Source: Actinomadura sp. DC4
GTDB lineage: Bacteria; Actinomycetota; Actinomycetes; Streptosporangiales; Streptosporangiaceae
Reading direction: 5' to 3'
Assembly: GCF_030406325.1 (NCBI RefSeq)
Contig: NZ_JAUEQY010000019.1
Span: 1-64,000, forward strand
Length of the DNA: 64,000 bases
Shown: piece after piece, positions 28,990-37,051 of the stretch
How positions within the stretch are numbered: position 1 is the first letter of the stretch
Layout of the letters: each line of letters opens with the position of its first letter
Position numbers and translations under genes: made by a program
The notes under the pieces: generated by a model
Seen by the model: only the letters and a program-made list of their open reading frames with translations
Told to the model about the DNA's origin: nothing
Databases searched by the model: none

Positions 28990-29523
28990 CTAGTCCTCGT
29001 CGCCGACGGAATCGTCGGCACCCCGGCGGTTGAACTCCACCTGGACCAGCCCGCGGGTGAGCTCGTCATGGCCGAGCCGCCGCTCCCGGCCGTCGGTGTC
29101 GAGCACGACGGCCTCGTCGTCGGCCGTCTTGACGCGGCCGGTGATCTCTTCGCCTCCGGAGAGCGTCGCGCGCACCAGGCGGCCGCTCGCGCGCCGCCAG
29201 TGCCGTGGCTGGGTGAGGGGACGGTCGACGCCCGGCGAGGTCACCTCGAGGACGTACGGCCCCGAGCCCATCGCGTCGCTACCGTCGAGCGCGGCGGAGA
29301 CCGCCTGGCTCACGGTCGCGACGTCGTCCAGGCTCACACCGTCGTCGCCGTCGACGATCACACGCACCTGCCGCCGCTTGCCCGCGGGCGTCACCAGCAC
29401 GTCCTCAAGATCGAGACCGGTCTCGACGATCACCGGCTCGAGCAGCCGCAGCAGCGCGGCCCGCGTCTGGTGGCCCGGCCCCCGGCCCCCCTGAGCACGC
29501 CCGGAATCGGCATGAACGCTCAT
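28990..29523 (-). CDS. rimP: Ribosome maturation factor RimP
   Basis: 177 residues from ATG 29523, which has an AAGGAGG site; the open frame runs far upstream but that is a shadow. N-terminal alpha/beta domain with [44 protein letters not shown] and the conserved [14 protein letters not shown] segment, then a C-terminal SH3-like barrel. It is needed for 30S assembly. First gene of the rimP-nusA-ylxR-infB set on the minus strand. Confidence 0.95.
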   Translation of the reverse strand: MSVHADSGRAQGGRGPGHQTRAALLRLLEPVIVETGLDLEDVLVTPAGKRRQVRVIVDGDDGVSLDDVATVSQAVSAALDGSDAMGSGPYVLEVTSPGVDRPLTQPRHWRRASGRLVRATLSGGEEITGRVKTADDEAVVLDTDGRERRLGHDELTRGLVQVEFNRRGADDSVGDED

Positions 29524-29691
29524 GGGACCTCCTTCGTTGCCGCACGGCCGATGCGGGTGGCCGCCCGATGCGTCCACTCCGCACATAAGCCTATCCACAG
29601 CTGCGGGCGCCGGGTGCCGCATCGGCAGCCGACCGGCGCGCCTTGTGGAATGCTTGCGCACCTGAGTGGAAGACGATGGACGGAGGCACGC

Positions 29692-30183
29692 TTGGACGCG
29701 TCGCGGTCCGTGACTCCAACGCGGCGTGCGGTGCTCGGCGGCTCGGCCGCGGTGCTGGCGGCGGCCACGGGGTGCACGAGTGTCGGGCAGGCGGAGGCGC
29801 CCGCCGCCGGACCCGAGGTCACCCTGCTCGACGGGGTCATCCAGAACGAGGCCGGGCTCATCGCCCTGTACGACGCGGTCCTCGCCGCGCATCCGGGGCT
29901 GGCCGGCCGGCTGAAGACGATGCGGGACCACCACGTCCAGCATCTCGCCGTGCTCAAACGCCACTACGTGCCCGGCAGCACCACCGGCACCGCCACTCCC
30001 GCGCCGAAGCCGGCCGCCACCGCGCCGGAGGGCGAGACGAGGTCCGTCACGGCGATCCGCAGTGCGGAGCGCAAGGCGGCCACCGCGCGCGCCGACGAGG
30101 TGCGCCGCGCGTCGCCGGGGCTCTCCCAGCTGCTGGCCGCCATCGGCGCCTGCGAGGCGGGACACGCTCAGGAGCTCGCATGA
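29692..30183 (+). CDS. Tat-type lipoprotein with ferritin-like helical domain
   Basis: 163 residues from TTG 29692 (GGAGG five bases upstream). The N-terminus VTPTRRAVLGGSAAVLAAATGC combines a twin-arginine motif and a lipobox, so the folded protein would be exported by Tat and lipid-anchored. The mature part (LLDGVIQNEAGLIALYDAVLAAHP ... MRDHHVQHLAVLKRHY) has E- and H-containing helices like ferritin-like DUF4439 neighbours. A Pro/Thr-rich insert follows. It overlaps the next gene by four bases (ATGA), so the two are likely partners. Confidence 0.75.
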   Translation: MDASRSVTPTRRAVLGGSAAVLAAATGCTSVGQAEAPAAGPEVTLLDGVIQNEAGLIALYDAVLAAHPGLAGRLKTMRDHHVQHLAVLKRHYVPGSTTGTATPAPKPAATAPEGETRSVTAIRSAERKAATARADEVRRASPGLSQLLAAIGACEAGHAQELA

Positions 30184-30656
30184 CCACGACACCGGCCGCG
30201 ACACCGACCGCGTCGCCGGAGACGATCGCCGCCCTCCAGGGCGCGCTCGCCGCCGAGCACGTGGCGGTCTTCGGGTACGGCGTGCTCGGCGCCCACCTGC
30301 TGGGCACGCAGCGGCAGAGCGCCGACCAGATGTGGAACTCCCACCGCGCGCGCCGCGACCGCCTCCGCGCCTACGTCGAGACGGCCGGCGCGACGCCGGT
30401 CGTGGCGGCGCCCGCCTACCGTCTGCCCTCGCCGGTCTCCTCGGCCCGTACGGCGGCCCAGCTCGCCGCCCGGCTGGAGGACGGCGTGACGGCCGGCTAC
30501 GCCGGGCTGGCCGGAGCCGCCGACCCGGCCCTGCGCCGCTACGCCGCCCAGGCCATGCAGGAGGCGACCGTGCGCGCGGTGCGCTGGCGTGGCTCGCCCC
30601 CGGCCGCCTTCCCCGGCCTGACCGGCGCGGAGCTCTACCCGAAAGAGCAGGACTGA
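30180..30656 (+). CDS. Ferritin-like DUF4439 protein
   Basis: 158 residues, all-helical. ALQGALAAEHVAVFGYGVLGAHL gives helix 1 with the E-H pair, and MWNSHRARRDRLRAYV helix 2, which match DUF4439 ferritin-like proteins; ligands for a di-iron site are plausible but not complete to the eye. No signal peptide, so it is cytoplasmic unlike its upstream partner. Function unknown; iron or oxidative-stress handling is only inferred from the fold. Confidence 0.78.
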   Translation: MTTTPAATPTASPETIAALQGALAAEHVAVFGYGVLGAHLLGTQRQSADQMWNSHRARRDRLRAYVETAGATPVVAAPAYRLPSPVSSARTAAQLAARLEDGVTAGYAGLAGAADPALRRYAAQAMQEATVRAVRWRGSPPAAFPGLTGAELYPKEQD

Positions 30657-30730
30657 GCCCGGTCCAGCGATAGGTACCCTTCCTGGCGAGGTCACAACAA
30701 GATCACGACAGGGAGGTCATCGGCGCGCGT

Positions 30731-32116
30731 ATGGGCGTGAGTCGAGAGCAGGTGCGGCACCACTGGCGGACCCTCATGGGCGAGACGATGCTGGAGCCGC
30801 CTGACGAAGAGCCCGGCGACCGCGTCTCCGGCCCGGCCCTGGACCTCGTCCTGCGCGTCGGGGAGCTCCTGCTGGCGAGCGGTGAGGCCACCGAGCGGGT
30901 CAACGAGTCGATGCTGAGCCTGGCGGTCGCCTACGAGCTGCCGCGCTGCGAGGTCGCGGTGACCTTCACGGTGATCTCCGTCTCGGTCCACCCGGGCATG
31001 GGCGCCCTGCCGGTCACCGGGGCGCGGGCCATCCGGCGGCGCAACCCGGCGTACTGGCGGCTGGTCGCGCTGCACGCGCTGATCCAGGACGCCTCCGTCG
31101 GCCTGCTGGACCTGGAGGAGGCGCACGACCGGCTCAGGAGGATCAAGCGGGGCCATCCGCCGTACGGGTCGCCGTATCCGCCCTGGCTCGGCGTCGTCGC
31201 GCTCGGCCTGATCGCCGCCTCGGCGGGCGTGATGATGGGCGGCGGCGCCCTCGTGGCCGGGACCGCGTTCGTCGCGACCGTGCTGGCCGACCGTACCGCC
31301 GCGCTGCTGGGCCGCCGGGGCATCGCGGAGTTCTTCCAGCTCGCGGTGGCCGCGAGCATCGGCGCGACGGCCGCCGTCCTGGTGATCGCGGCGGGCGCGC
31401 CCGCCAACGCCGCCACGATCGTCACCGGGGGCATCGTCGCGCTGCTGCCGGGACGGCCGCTGGTGGCGAGCATCCAGGACGGCATCACCGGAGACCTGGT
31501 CAGCGCGGGGGCACGGATGCTGGAGGTCTTCTTCATCGTGGCGGCGATCGTGTCCGGGCTCGGCCTGACCGTCTACACCGCGGTGCGCCTGGGGCTGGCG
31601 ATCGACGTCAAGGACCTGCCGGTCGCGCCGATGACCTTGCGGCCGGTGGCGGTCCTCGCGGCGGCGGCCGTCTCGATGACCTTCGCGATCGCGCTGGCGG
31701 TCCCGCGGCGCGTGCTGCCGGCGGCGGCGCTGGGCGGGGCGCTGATCTGGGCGGTGTACGTCCTCGGCCGCGAGGTGGGCGCGGCGCCGCTGCTGTCCGC
31801 GGCGGTCGGCGCGGTGATCGTCGGGCTGCTCGGCAACGCCCTCGCGCGGCGCCGGCACCAGCCCGCGCTGCCCTACATCGTGCCGGCCATCGCGCCGCTG
31901 CTGCCGGGCACGGCGCTGTACCGCGGCATGATCCAGCTCAACGGCGGAGCGCCGACCCAGGGCGTGCTGACCCTGATCGGCGGCATCTCTGTGGCGCTCG
32001 CCCTCGGCGCGGGGGTCAACCTTGGCGGGGAGTTCGTCCGGGCCTTCCAGCGCGTCGGCGTCGGAGGGTCCGGCCGCGGCGCCCGCCCGGCGGCCCGGCG
32101 TACGCGCGGCTACTGA
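30731..32116 (+). CDS. Threonine/serine exporter family protein (ThrE-like)
   Basis: 461 residues. The N-terminal half (DLVLRVGELLLASGEATERVNESMLSLAVAYELPRCEVAVTFTVISVS) is the ThrE/DUF1212 hydrophilic domain followed by five membrane segments; the C-terminal half (DUF3815) has five more, including TALYRGM near its end. The single-chain fusion is the form found in Corynebacterium ThrE, which exports threonine and serine. ATG 30731 is used, with GGGAGG upstream; GTG-started longer forms are not supported. Confidence 0.88.
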   Translation: MGVSREQVRHHWRTLMGETMLEPPDEEPGDRVSGPALDLVLRVGELLLASGEATERVNESMLSLAVAYELPRCEVAVTFTVISVSVHPGMGALPVTGARAIRRRNPAYWRLVALHALIQDASVGLLDLEEAHDRLRRIKRGHPPYGSPYPPWLGVVALGLIAASAGVMMGGGALVAGTAFVATVLADRTAALLGRRGIAEFFQLAVAASIGATAAVLVIAAGAPANAATIVTGGIVALLPGRPLVASIQDGITGDLVSAGARMLEVFFIVAAIVSGLGLTVYTAVRLGLAIDVKDLPVAPMTLRPVAVLAAAAVSMTFAIALAVPRRVLPAAALGGALIWAVYVLGREVGAAPLLSAAVGAVIVGLLGNALARRRHQPALPYIVPAIAPLLPGTALYRGMIQLNGGAPTQGVLTLIGGISVALALGAGVNLGGEFVRAFQRVGVGGSGRGARPAARRTRGY

Positions 32117-32214
32117 GCGTGTTCCTCCTGATCAGGGGCGCCTTGCCGGGAATGTGAGGTGCCGGGCACGTGTTTCCTCGCTCGACGTATTGACGCAGGT
32201 GAGGTGGACGACAC

Positions 32215-33282
32215 GTGGCAGAGGCGACGACGGCGGCCCCTGCCGCGGATGCCGTGCTGGGCGCGGGTGACGCCGTCACCATCTGGGAGCGCGGCGTCCC
32301 GGCCCGGGTCCGGTGGGCGGGCCGCGCCGTCATGATCGGTGCGCTCGCGGCCTGCGTCGCGATCTTCCATGACGACCTGCCCGACCTGGGCGCGGTCTGG
32401 CGCGTCCTCATCCACGCGGGGCCGGGCTGGCTCGCCTGCGCGGTGGTCGCCCAGCTCGCGTCGATGGCGATGTTCGCCCGGGTCCAGCGGCGGCTGCTGC
32501 GGGCCGGCGGCGTACGGATGTCACTCCCCCGCGCGATCCGGATGACCTACGCGGGCAACGCCCTGTCCACGACGCTGCCGGCCGGCCCGGCGATCAGCGT
32601 CGCCTTCAACTTCCGGCAGTACCGCCGCGCGGGCGCGCCGGCGCGGCTCGCCACGGCGGTGGTGCTGCTCGGCGGAGCGATCATGACGGGCGGCTACACC
32701 GTGGTCGCCCTGGCCGCGCTGGTGGCCGAGCCGAGGTCGCGGGCCTTCGCGGTCGCCGCGCTGATCCTCCTCGCGGCCTTCGCCGGCCTGCTCGTCCTGG
32801 CCGGCCGCCGGCGCGGGTCGGGCCCGGCGGCCCTGGTCCGGCGCGTCCTGCACCCGGTCATGGGACACCGGCTCGCCGCGCCGTTCACCGGCCCGCTCTG
32901 CGAGGGTCGGGCCGGCCTGCGCCTGCGGCCGGCCGACTGGGCCATGCTCACCGGCGCCTCGCTGTTGAACTGGGTGTTCGACATCCTGTCGCTGGCCGCG
33001 GCCGGCCGCGCGGTCGGCCTGCACGCGGCGCTGTACGCGATCACGCTGGCCTATTTCGCCGCCCAGGCGGCGGGCAGCCTGGTGCCCCTGCTGCCGGGCG
33101 GGCTCGGCGCGATCGAGGGAAGCCTCGCGGCGTCGCTGGTGGCCTTCGGCGCCCTGGCCGCCCCGGCGGGAGCGGCGGTGGCGCTGTACCGGCTGGTGTC
33201 GTTCTGGGGCGTGATGGGCGCCGGCTGGCTGGCGTGGCTCGCGGTCAGAGCCGGCGAACGCCCCGCCGAGACACTCTCCTAG
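32215..33282 (+). CDS. Lysylphosphatidylglycerol synthase-type flippase domain protein (UPF0104)
   Basis: 355 residues with about eight hydrophobic segments. AIRMTYAGNALSTTLPAGPAISVAFNFRQYRRAG and SLVPLLPGGLGAIEGSLAASLVAFG are the signatures of the LPG-synthase transmembrane region (the PGG-GxxE motif). No lysyltransferase domain is present, so it is more likely a lipid or glycan flippase-like protein than an aminoacylating enzyme. It starts at GTG 32215 and converges with the DMT transporter, overlapping by four bases. Confidence 0.85.
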   Translation: MAEATTAAPAADAVLGAGDAVTIWERGVPARVRWAGRAVMIGALAACVAIFHDDLPDLGAVWRVLIHAGPGWLACAVVAQLASMAMFARVQRRLLRAGGVRMSLPRAIRMTYAGNALSTTLPAGPAISVAFNFRQYRRAGAPARLATAVVLLGGAIMTGGYTVVALAALVAEPRSRAFAVAALILLAAFAGLLVLAGRRRGSGPAALVRRVLHPVMGHRLAAPFTGPLCEGRAGLRLRPADWAMLTGASLLNWVFDILSLAAAGRAVGLHAALYAITLAYFAAQAAGSLVPLLPGGLGAIEGSLAASLVAFGALAAPAGAAVALYRLVSFWGVMGAGWLAWLAVRAGERPAETLS

Positions 33283-34199
33283 ACCGCCCGGTCCACGACC
33301 GCTCGATCCACGACCAGGGCCGGGGTGCCCACGGCGGGCTCCAGTGGCTCGTCGTGGTGGGGCATGAACGCCACCACGAGGATCGCGGCGCCGAAGCCCG
33401 CCGACCTGAGCACGAGGCGTACCGGGTCCTCCGGGAGCGGCTCGCCGAACACCGCCGTTCCGGCCAGCACCGTGTAGACGCTGCCGACCACGCTGGAGAC
33501 CGGGACCACGATCGAGGCCCGGCCCCGCTGCAGGGCGGTCTGGAACAGCAGCAGCCCGGCGCCGGACAGCACGAGATACAGGTACGGGTACGGCGAGCTC
33601 AGCGTACGGCCGACGAAGTGATGGGGGTCCTCGGCGAGGAAGCCCGAGACGCCCTTGGTCTGCAGGCCCGCCGCGCCGTACAGCAGGCCGGACGCGGCGC
33701 CGTACAGCAGGGCGGGCTTTCCGGCCCTCGTGCCCGAGCGCATCGCCGCGACGAACGCCACCAGGCCGAGGACGACGGTGCCGCCGATGACGGAGAACAT
33801 CACGCCCGTGCCGGCATGGAGGCCGAGCCGCGTGGGCTCCATCGACAGGCAGACGAGCAGGAGGGAGACCGCGAGCACGCCCAGGCCGGCCCACTCCCGC
33901 TGTGTGGTCCGTTCGCCGAGGAAGACCGCGGAGAAGACGACCAGCAGCGCCAGGCCGCCCAGCTGGATCGGCTGCGCGACGCTCAGCGGGACGAGGGACA
34001 TCACGACGACCTGGCACGCCATGCCCATGCCCATGACCAGGAAACCGGTCAGCCACGCCTTGCTGGTGGCCAGGAGACGCACCAGCCGGCCGACCCGCCG
34101 CATGCTCAGCGGCGGCAGCTCGCGCAGCGCGCGTTTCTCGAGCACGAAACCGGCGTTGTAGAGCACCGTGGCGACCAGCCCGAGGACGATGCCGTAGAA
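33279..34199 (-). CDS. DMT superfamily transporter (EamA/NIPA-like)
   Basis: 306 residues from TTG 34199, chosen because GGAGGA lies six bases upstream; the longer frame has no site. Nine or ten short hydrophobic segments in two homologous halves: SLVPLSVAQPIQLGGLALLVVFSAVFLGERTTQREWAG and IVVPVSSVVGSVYTVLAGTAVFGEPL are the two EamA signatures. The substrate (amino acid, nucleoside or Mg2+) is not predictable. The C-terminus ends with a doubled VVDRAV, a small in-frame duplication. Confidence 0.85.
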   Translation of the reverse strand, partial: FYGIVLGLVATVLYNAGFVLEKRALRELPPLSMRRVGRLVRLLATSKAWLTGFLVMGMGMACQVVVMSLVPLSVAQPIQLGGLALLVVFSAVFLGERTTQREWAGLGVLAVSLLLVCLSMEPTRLGLHAGTGVMFSVIGGTVVLGLVAFVAAMRSGTRAGKPALLYGAASGLLYGAAGLQTKGVSGFLAEDPHHFVGRTLSSPYPYLYLVLSGAGLLLFQTALQRGRASIVVPVSSVVGSVYTVLAGTAVFGEPLPEDPVRLVLRSAGFGAAILVVAFMPHHDEPLEPAVGTPALVVDRAVVDRAV

Positions 34200-34575
34200 C
34201 AAGCAGCCTCCTCCGAGCCTGCGTTGGGGGATCACGGTCCAGGCGCGGGGTTGCCTGATACCGCTGGTCAGCACAGGCGACGATGAAAACGCCGAGGTGA
34301 CCTTGAGCCATGAATTTACCCGATCGGCCCAAATCGGAGGTCTGGACCGGTCGAAAAGCCGCTACCGGCCCGGCCCAGGCACCCGACCTGGAAGAACTCA
34401 CTCTTCCACACGACCGGCGGCCGCCTCGGCAGGCACCCCGCCGCCGCGAGGTCCTAGGCCTTTCGACCGAATTGCGGCCTCCGATGGAATCTTGGACGCC
34501 GAGCGGCGCTTTACTGGAGTGCGTCCCTCCGCACGGAGCGGCGTACGGGACGAGCGTTCGAGGAGAGGACGGCCC
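34200..34575. other. Intergenic region between the DMT transporter and flavin reductase genes
   Basis: 376 bases holding the divergent promoters. A plus-strand frame from 34310 to 34579 (89 codons, ATG start) ends with a TGA overlapping the flavin reductase ATG. It is Pro/Arg-rich, has no ribosome-binding site and no recognisable family, so I treat it as probably non-coding. No clear -35/-10 pair or repeat was found. Confidence 0.5.
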
Positions 34576-35151
34576 ATGACCGACGGCGCAGCCGCCGCCA
34601 TGCCGTACGGTCCATCCGATGACACCGCTCAGCGGCCCGGAGCACACCGGGACGCACCCTCCCCGCCCACGGGGATCGAGGCCAGGCGGTTCCGCACCAT
34701 CCTCGGCCACTTCGCGACGGGCGTCGTGGCGGTCACCGCGATCGACGGCGAGACCGGGCGGCCGGCCGGGCTGGCCGCCAACTCCTTCACATCCGTCTCA
34801 CTCGACCCGGCGCTCGTGTCGTTCTGCGTCGCGCACACCAGCACCACCTGGCCGCGGATCCGCCGGGCCGGCCGGTTCTGCGTCAACATCCTCTCCGCGC
34901 CCCAGCTCGAGGTCTGCCTCCGGCTCGCGGCCAAGGGCGGGGACAAGTTCGCCGGGCTGGACTGGACCGAGTCGCCGGGCGGCGGGCCGGTGATCGACGG
35001 CGCGCTGGCGTGGCTGGAGTGCACGGTCGAGGCCGAGCACGTCGCCGGCGACCATGTGATCGTCGTGGCCCGCGTCCACCACCTGGACCGCCACCACGAC
35101 GGCGACCCCCTCGTGTTCTACCGCGGCTCCTACGGCAGCTTCACGGAGTGA
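34576..35151 (+). CDS. Flavin reductase-like domain protein
   Basis: 191 residues from ATG 34576 with GAGGAGAGGA upstream. After a disordered 35-residue N-terminus, the split-barrel flavin reductase domain runs from FRTILGHFATGVVAVTAIDG through AANSFTSVSLDPALVSFCVAHTSTTWPRIRRAGRFCVNIL to the His-containing LVFYRGSYGSF end, the pattern of HpaC/NtaB-type NAD(P)H:FMN reductases. It would supply reduced flavin to a monooxygenase, but none is adjacent. Confidence 0.9.
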   Translation: MTDGAAAAMPYGPSDDTAQRPGAHRDAPSPPTGIEARRFRTILGHFATGVVAVTAIDGETGRPAGLAANSFTSVSLDPALVSFCVAHTSTTWPRIRRAGRFCVNILSAPQLEVCLRLAAKGGDKFAGLDWTESPGGGPVIDGALAWLECTVEAEHVAGDHVIVVARVHHLDRHHDGDPLVFYRGSYGSFTE

Positions 35152-35191
35152 GGGAGGGGTACTGGAGGCCGTCTCGACCTCCAGTACCGGC

Positions 35192-35494
35192 TCAGGAGCT
35201 GTACTCCCCGGTCACGGCGAGCACGCGGGTCACGCGGCCTGCCGCCTCGCCCAGGTCGTCGGCGGGAGCGATGCGCTCCGCCCACGACCACCAGAACCAC
35301 CAGGTCCCGTCGGTGCTCTCCGCGAGGATGTTCTCCGCGAGGGCCGACGCGCGTGGGTTCACCACGTGCAGGCTCGGCGGTCCTCCTTGCGGAATCGTCA
35401 GCCGTACGGCGAAGCCCCGGTCGCGGAGCTCCTCGCCGAGGCCTTCGAGATATGCGATTCGCGTCCGCGTTAACGCGGCCTTCTCATCAGACAC
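35192..35494 (-). CDS. Conserved hypothetical protein (DUF6292-like)
   Basis: 100 residues, no signal or membrane segment. LTRTRIAYLEGLGEELRDRGFAVRLTIPQGGPPSLHVVNPRAS ... WWFWWSWAERIAPADDLGEAAGRVTRVL has the look of small actinobacterial proteins sometimes labelled DUF6292, an assignment from memory of the pattern and thus tentative. The Trp cluster WWFWWSW is notable. GAGGTGAT lies upstream of the ATG. Confidence 0.65.
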   Translation of the reverse strand: MSDEKAALTRTRIAYLEGLGEELRDRGFAVRLTIPQGGPPSLHVVNPRASALAENILAESTDGTWWFWWSWAERIAPADDLGEAAGRVTRVLAVTGEYSS

Positions 35495-35708
35495 GTCGGA
35501 TCACCTCATCTGGAACGCGTGGCCCGATGAGACATCAGCATTTCGCCGGGCCGCCCGGGTCGCAATCAGCATCACCGGGCGCGGGCGAAGTGACGTCCGG
35601 GACGCGTGGGAATGCTCGGGACATGCGGGGGTTTCGCCCTATGCTCGTCCCGAACTCACGGCGGCCCGCGTACGTCCTATCGGGCGTGACGAAGGATTAG
35701 GGGGCGCG

Positions 35709-36365
35709 GTGGACGCGACGATGACGAACCGGGTGGCGGGGCACAGGCGCCTCCACGTCCCGGCGTGCGCTTTTCTGATCCTCTTCGGCGTCGCGAAGCT
35801 CGCCGAGTTCCTCGACTGGTCCCGCCTGCATCGCGACGCCGTCGCGATGCTCGGGCTCGGGTCCGGCACGGTGACCGGGCTCCTGCTCGCGGGCAAGGGC
35901 GCCGAGCTGCTGCTCACGGCCCTGGCCGTGCTCGGGCTCGTACGCCGCCACCCCGTCTGGCCGCTCGCGGCGCTCGCCGGGTGGACGGCCGACCTGGCCC
36001 TGCTGACGGTCGTGGCGGCGGTCGGCGGCGACCTCGGCCGGGTGCTCGAACACGGGCTCACGTTTCTGGTGATGGCGGCCCTGCTGACGGTGATGTACCG
36101 GTCCGTCCGGTCGGAACGGCCCAAAGAGGCGCCCGGATCGGCGGAGCGGCCCGTTGAGCCCGGGTGGCTCGACGGGCCGCCCGCGGACGGCACCCGCCAG
36201 GACCTGCGCGTGTCCGACGCCGATGCCACCCGTCACGACGTGCCGGCGCCCTCCGCCGACGCGACCCGGCTGGACCTGCCGGTCCGCCGCCCCGACGTGA
36301 CGCGGCGGGACCTGCCGGTCCAGGGCCGCCAGAAATGGCCCCCGCCGCCGAAGGACGGGCCCTAG
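35709..36365 (+). CDS. MauE/DoxX-like membrane protein with a repeat-bearing cytoplasmic tail
   Basis: 218 residues from GTG 35709 (ATG 35721 is an alternative). Four membrane segments occupy about residues 15-135 (ACAFLILFGVAKLAEF, GTVTGLLLAGKGAELLLTALAVLG, VWPLAALAGWTADLALLTVVAAV, LTFLVMAALLTVMY), the DoxX/MauE layout. The last 80 residues are hydrophilic with four copies of T-R-x-D-[LV], spaced about 13-15 residues (TRQDLRV, TRHDVPA, TRLDLPV, TRRDLPV). The role is unknown; the threonines could be phosphorylation sites, an inference. Confidence 0.72.
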   Translation: MDATMTNRVAGHRRLHVPACAFLILFGVAKLAEFLDWSRLHRDAVAMLGLGSGTVTGLLLAGKGAELLLTALAVLGLVRRHPVWPLAALAGWTADLALLTVVAAVGGDLGRVLEHGLTFLVMAALLTVMYRSVRSERPKEAPGSAERPVEPGWLDGPPADGTRQDLRVSDADATRHDVPAPSADATRLDLPVRRPDVTRRDLPVQGRQKWPPPPKDGP

Positions 36366-37024
36366 CCGACCAGCCGCGCCACGGCGGTCATCGTGCCCGG
36401 GGCCACCTCGGTGAAGCCCCCGTCCCGTACGACGGTGTCCGCCTCGGCGACCGCGCGTCCCCAGTCTGCCGGCTCCACCACGCGCACCCGGAGGCCGGGC
36501 CACGCGCCCATGGTGCGGAGCAGCAGGTGGGCGGCGTGCCCGCACTGCGCCGCCGCCTTGCCCGTCGTCATCGTGACGCCGGGGTTCAGGCCGATCAGGG
36601 CGTACGGGGGCTCGGGCGGTGGTTTGGGCTCCTCCTCGCGCGGCAGGTCGGTGCCGCCGACCTGCAGGCGCGCGATCTCGGGCGGCACCTCGGTGACCGG
36701 GCCGGGCACGAACGCCCGCGCGGGCGCTCCCCCGTGGTCCACGAGTACGCCGGGCAGGGCGTCCAGCGCCGGCCAGCGCACGCCGCGCGCACGGCGTACG
36801 ACCTTGCGGATGCGCCGGTCCTCCCAGCTCGCGACCGCCTCGTGCCACTCGCCGCCCGGCGCCGAGCGCGGGTCGGCGAGCAGGGTGACCGCCGCCATCG
36901 CCGCGGCCTCGCAGACCGCCAGGTGCGCCGGCGGCGCGCTCTTCTCCACGCGGACCACGAGCTGCATCGCCCACGCAGGTTCGTCCGCCGGATCCTCATG
37001 CCCGTTCACGCTCACGAGCACCAT
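36362..37024 (-). CDS. PTH2-like peptidyl-tRNA hydrolase domain protein
   Basis: 220 residues. The C-terminal third contains NPGVTMTTGKAAAQCGHAA, close to the PTH2 core (M-x-x-G-K-x-x-A-Q-x-x-H-A) with the catalytic Lys, Gln and His present. The N-terminal 130 residues are specific to actinobacterial homologues. It could recycle peptidyl-tRNA, alongside a normal Pth encoded elsewhere. It is 27 bases downstream of the aminotransferase gene on the same strand, so probably cotranscribed. Confidence 0.8.
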   Translation of the reverse strand: MVLVSVNGHEDPADEPAWAMQLVVRVEKSAPPAHLAVCEAAAMAAVTLLADPRSAPGGEWHEAVASWEDRRIRKVVRRARGVRWPALDALPGVLVDHGGAPARAFVPGPVTEVPPEIARLQVGGTDLPREEEPKPPPEPPYALIGLNPGVTMTTGKAAAQCGHAAHLLLRTMGAWPGLRVRVVEPADWGRAVAEADTVVRDGGFTEVAPGTMTAVARLVG

Positions 37025-37051
37025 GTCTACACGAGACGCGCCACGGCCCGG

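Noticed and set aside
34310-34579. 89-codon frame ending at the flavin reductase start
   Set aside because: The stop-start overlap is attractive, but there is no ribosome-binding site, no family and a composition like non-coding DNA. It is kept only as a note in the intergenic entry.
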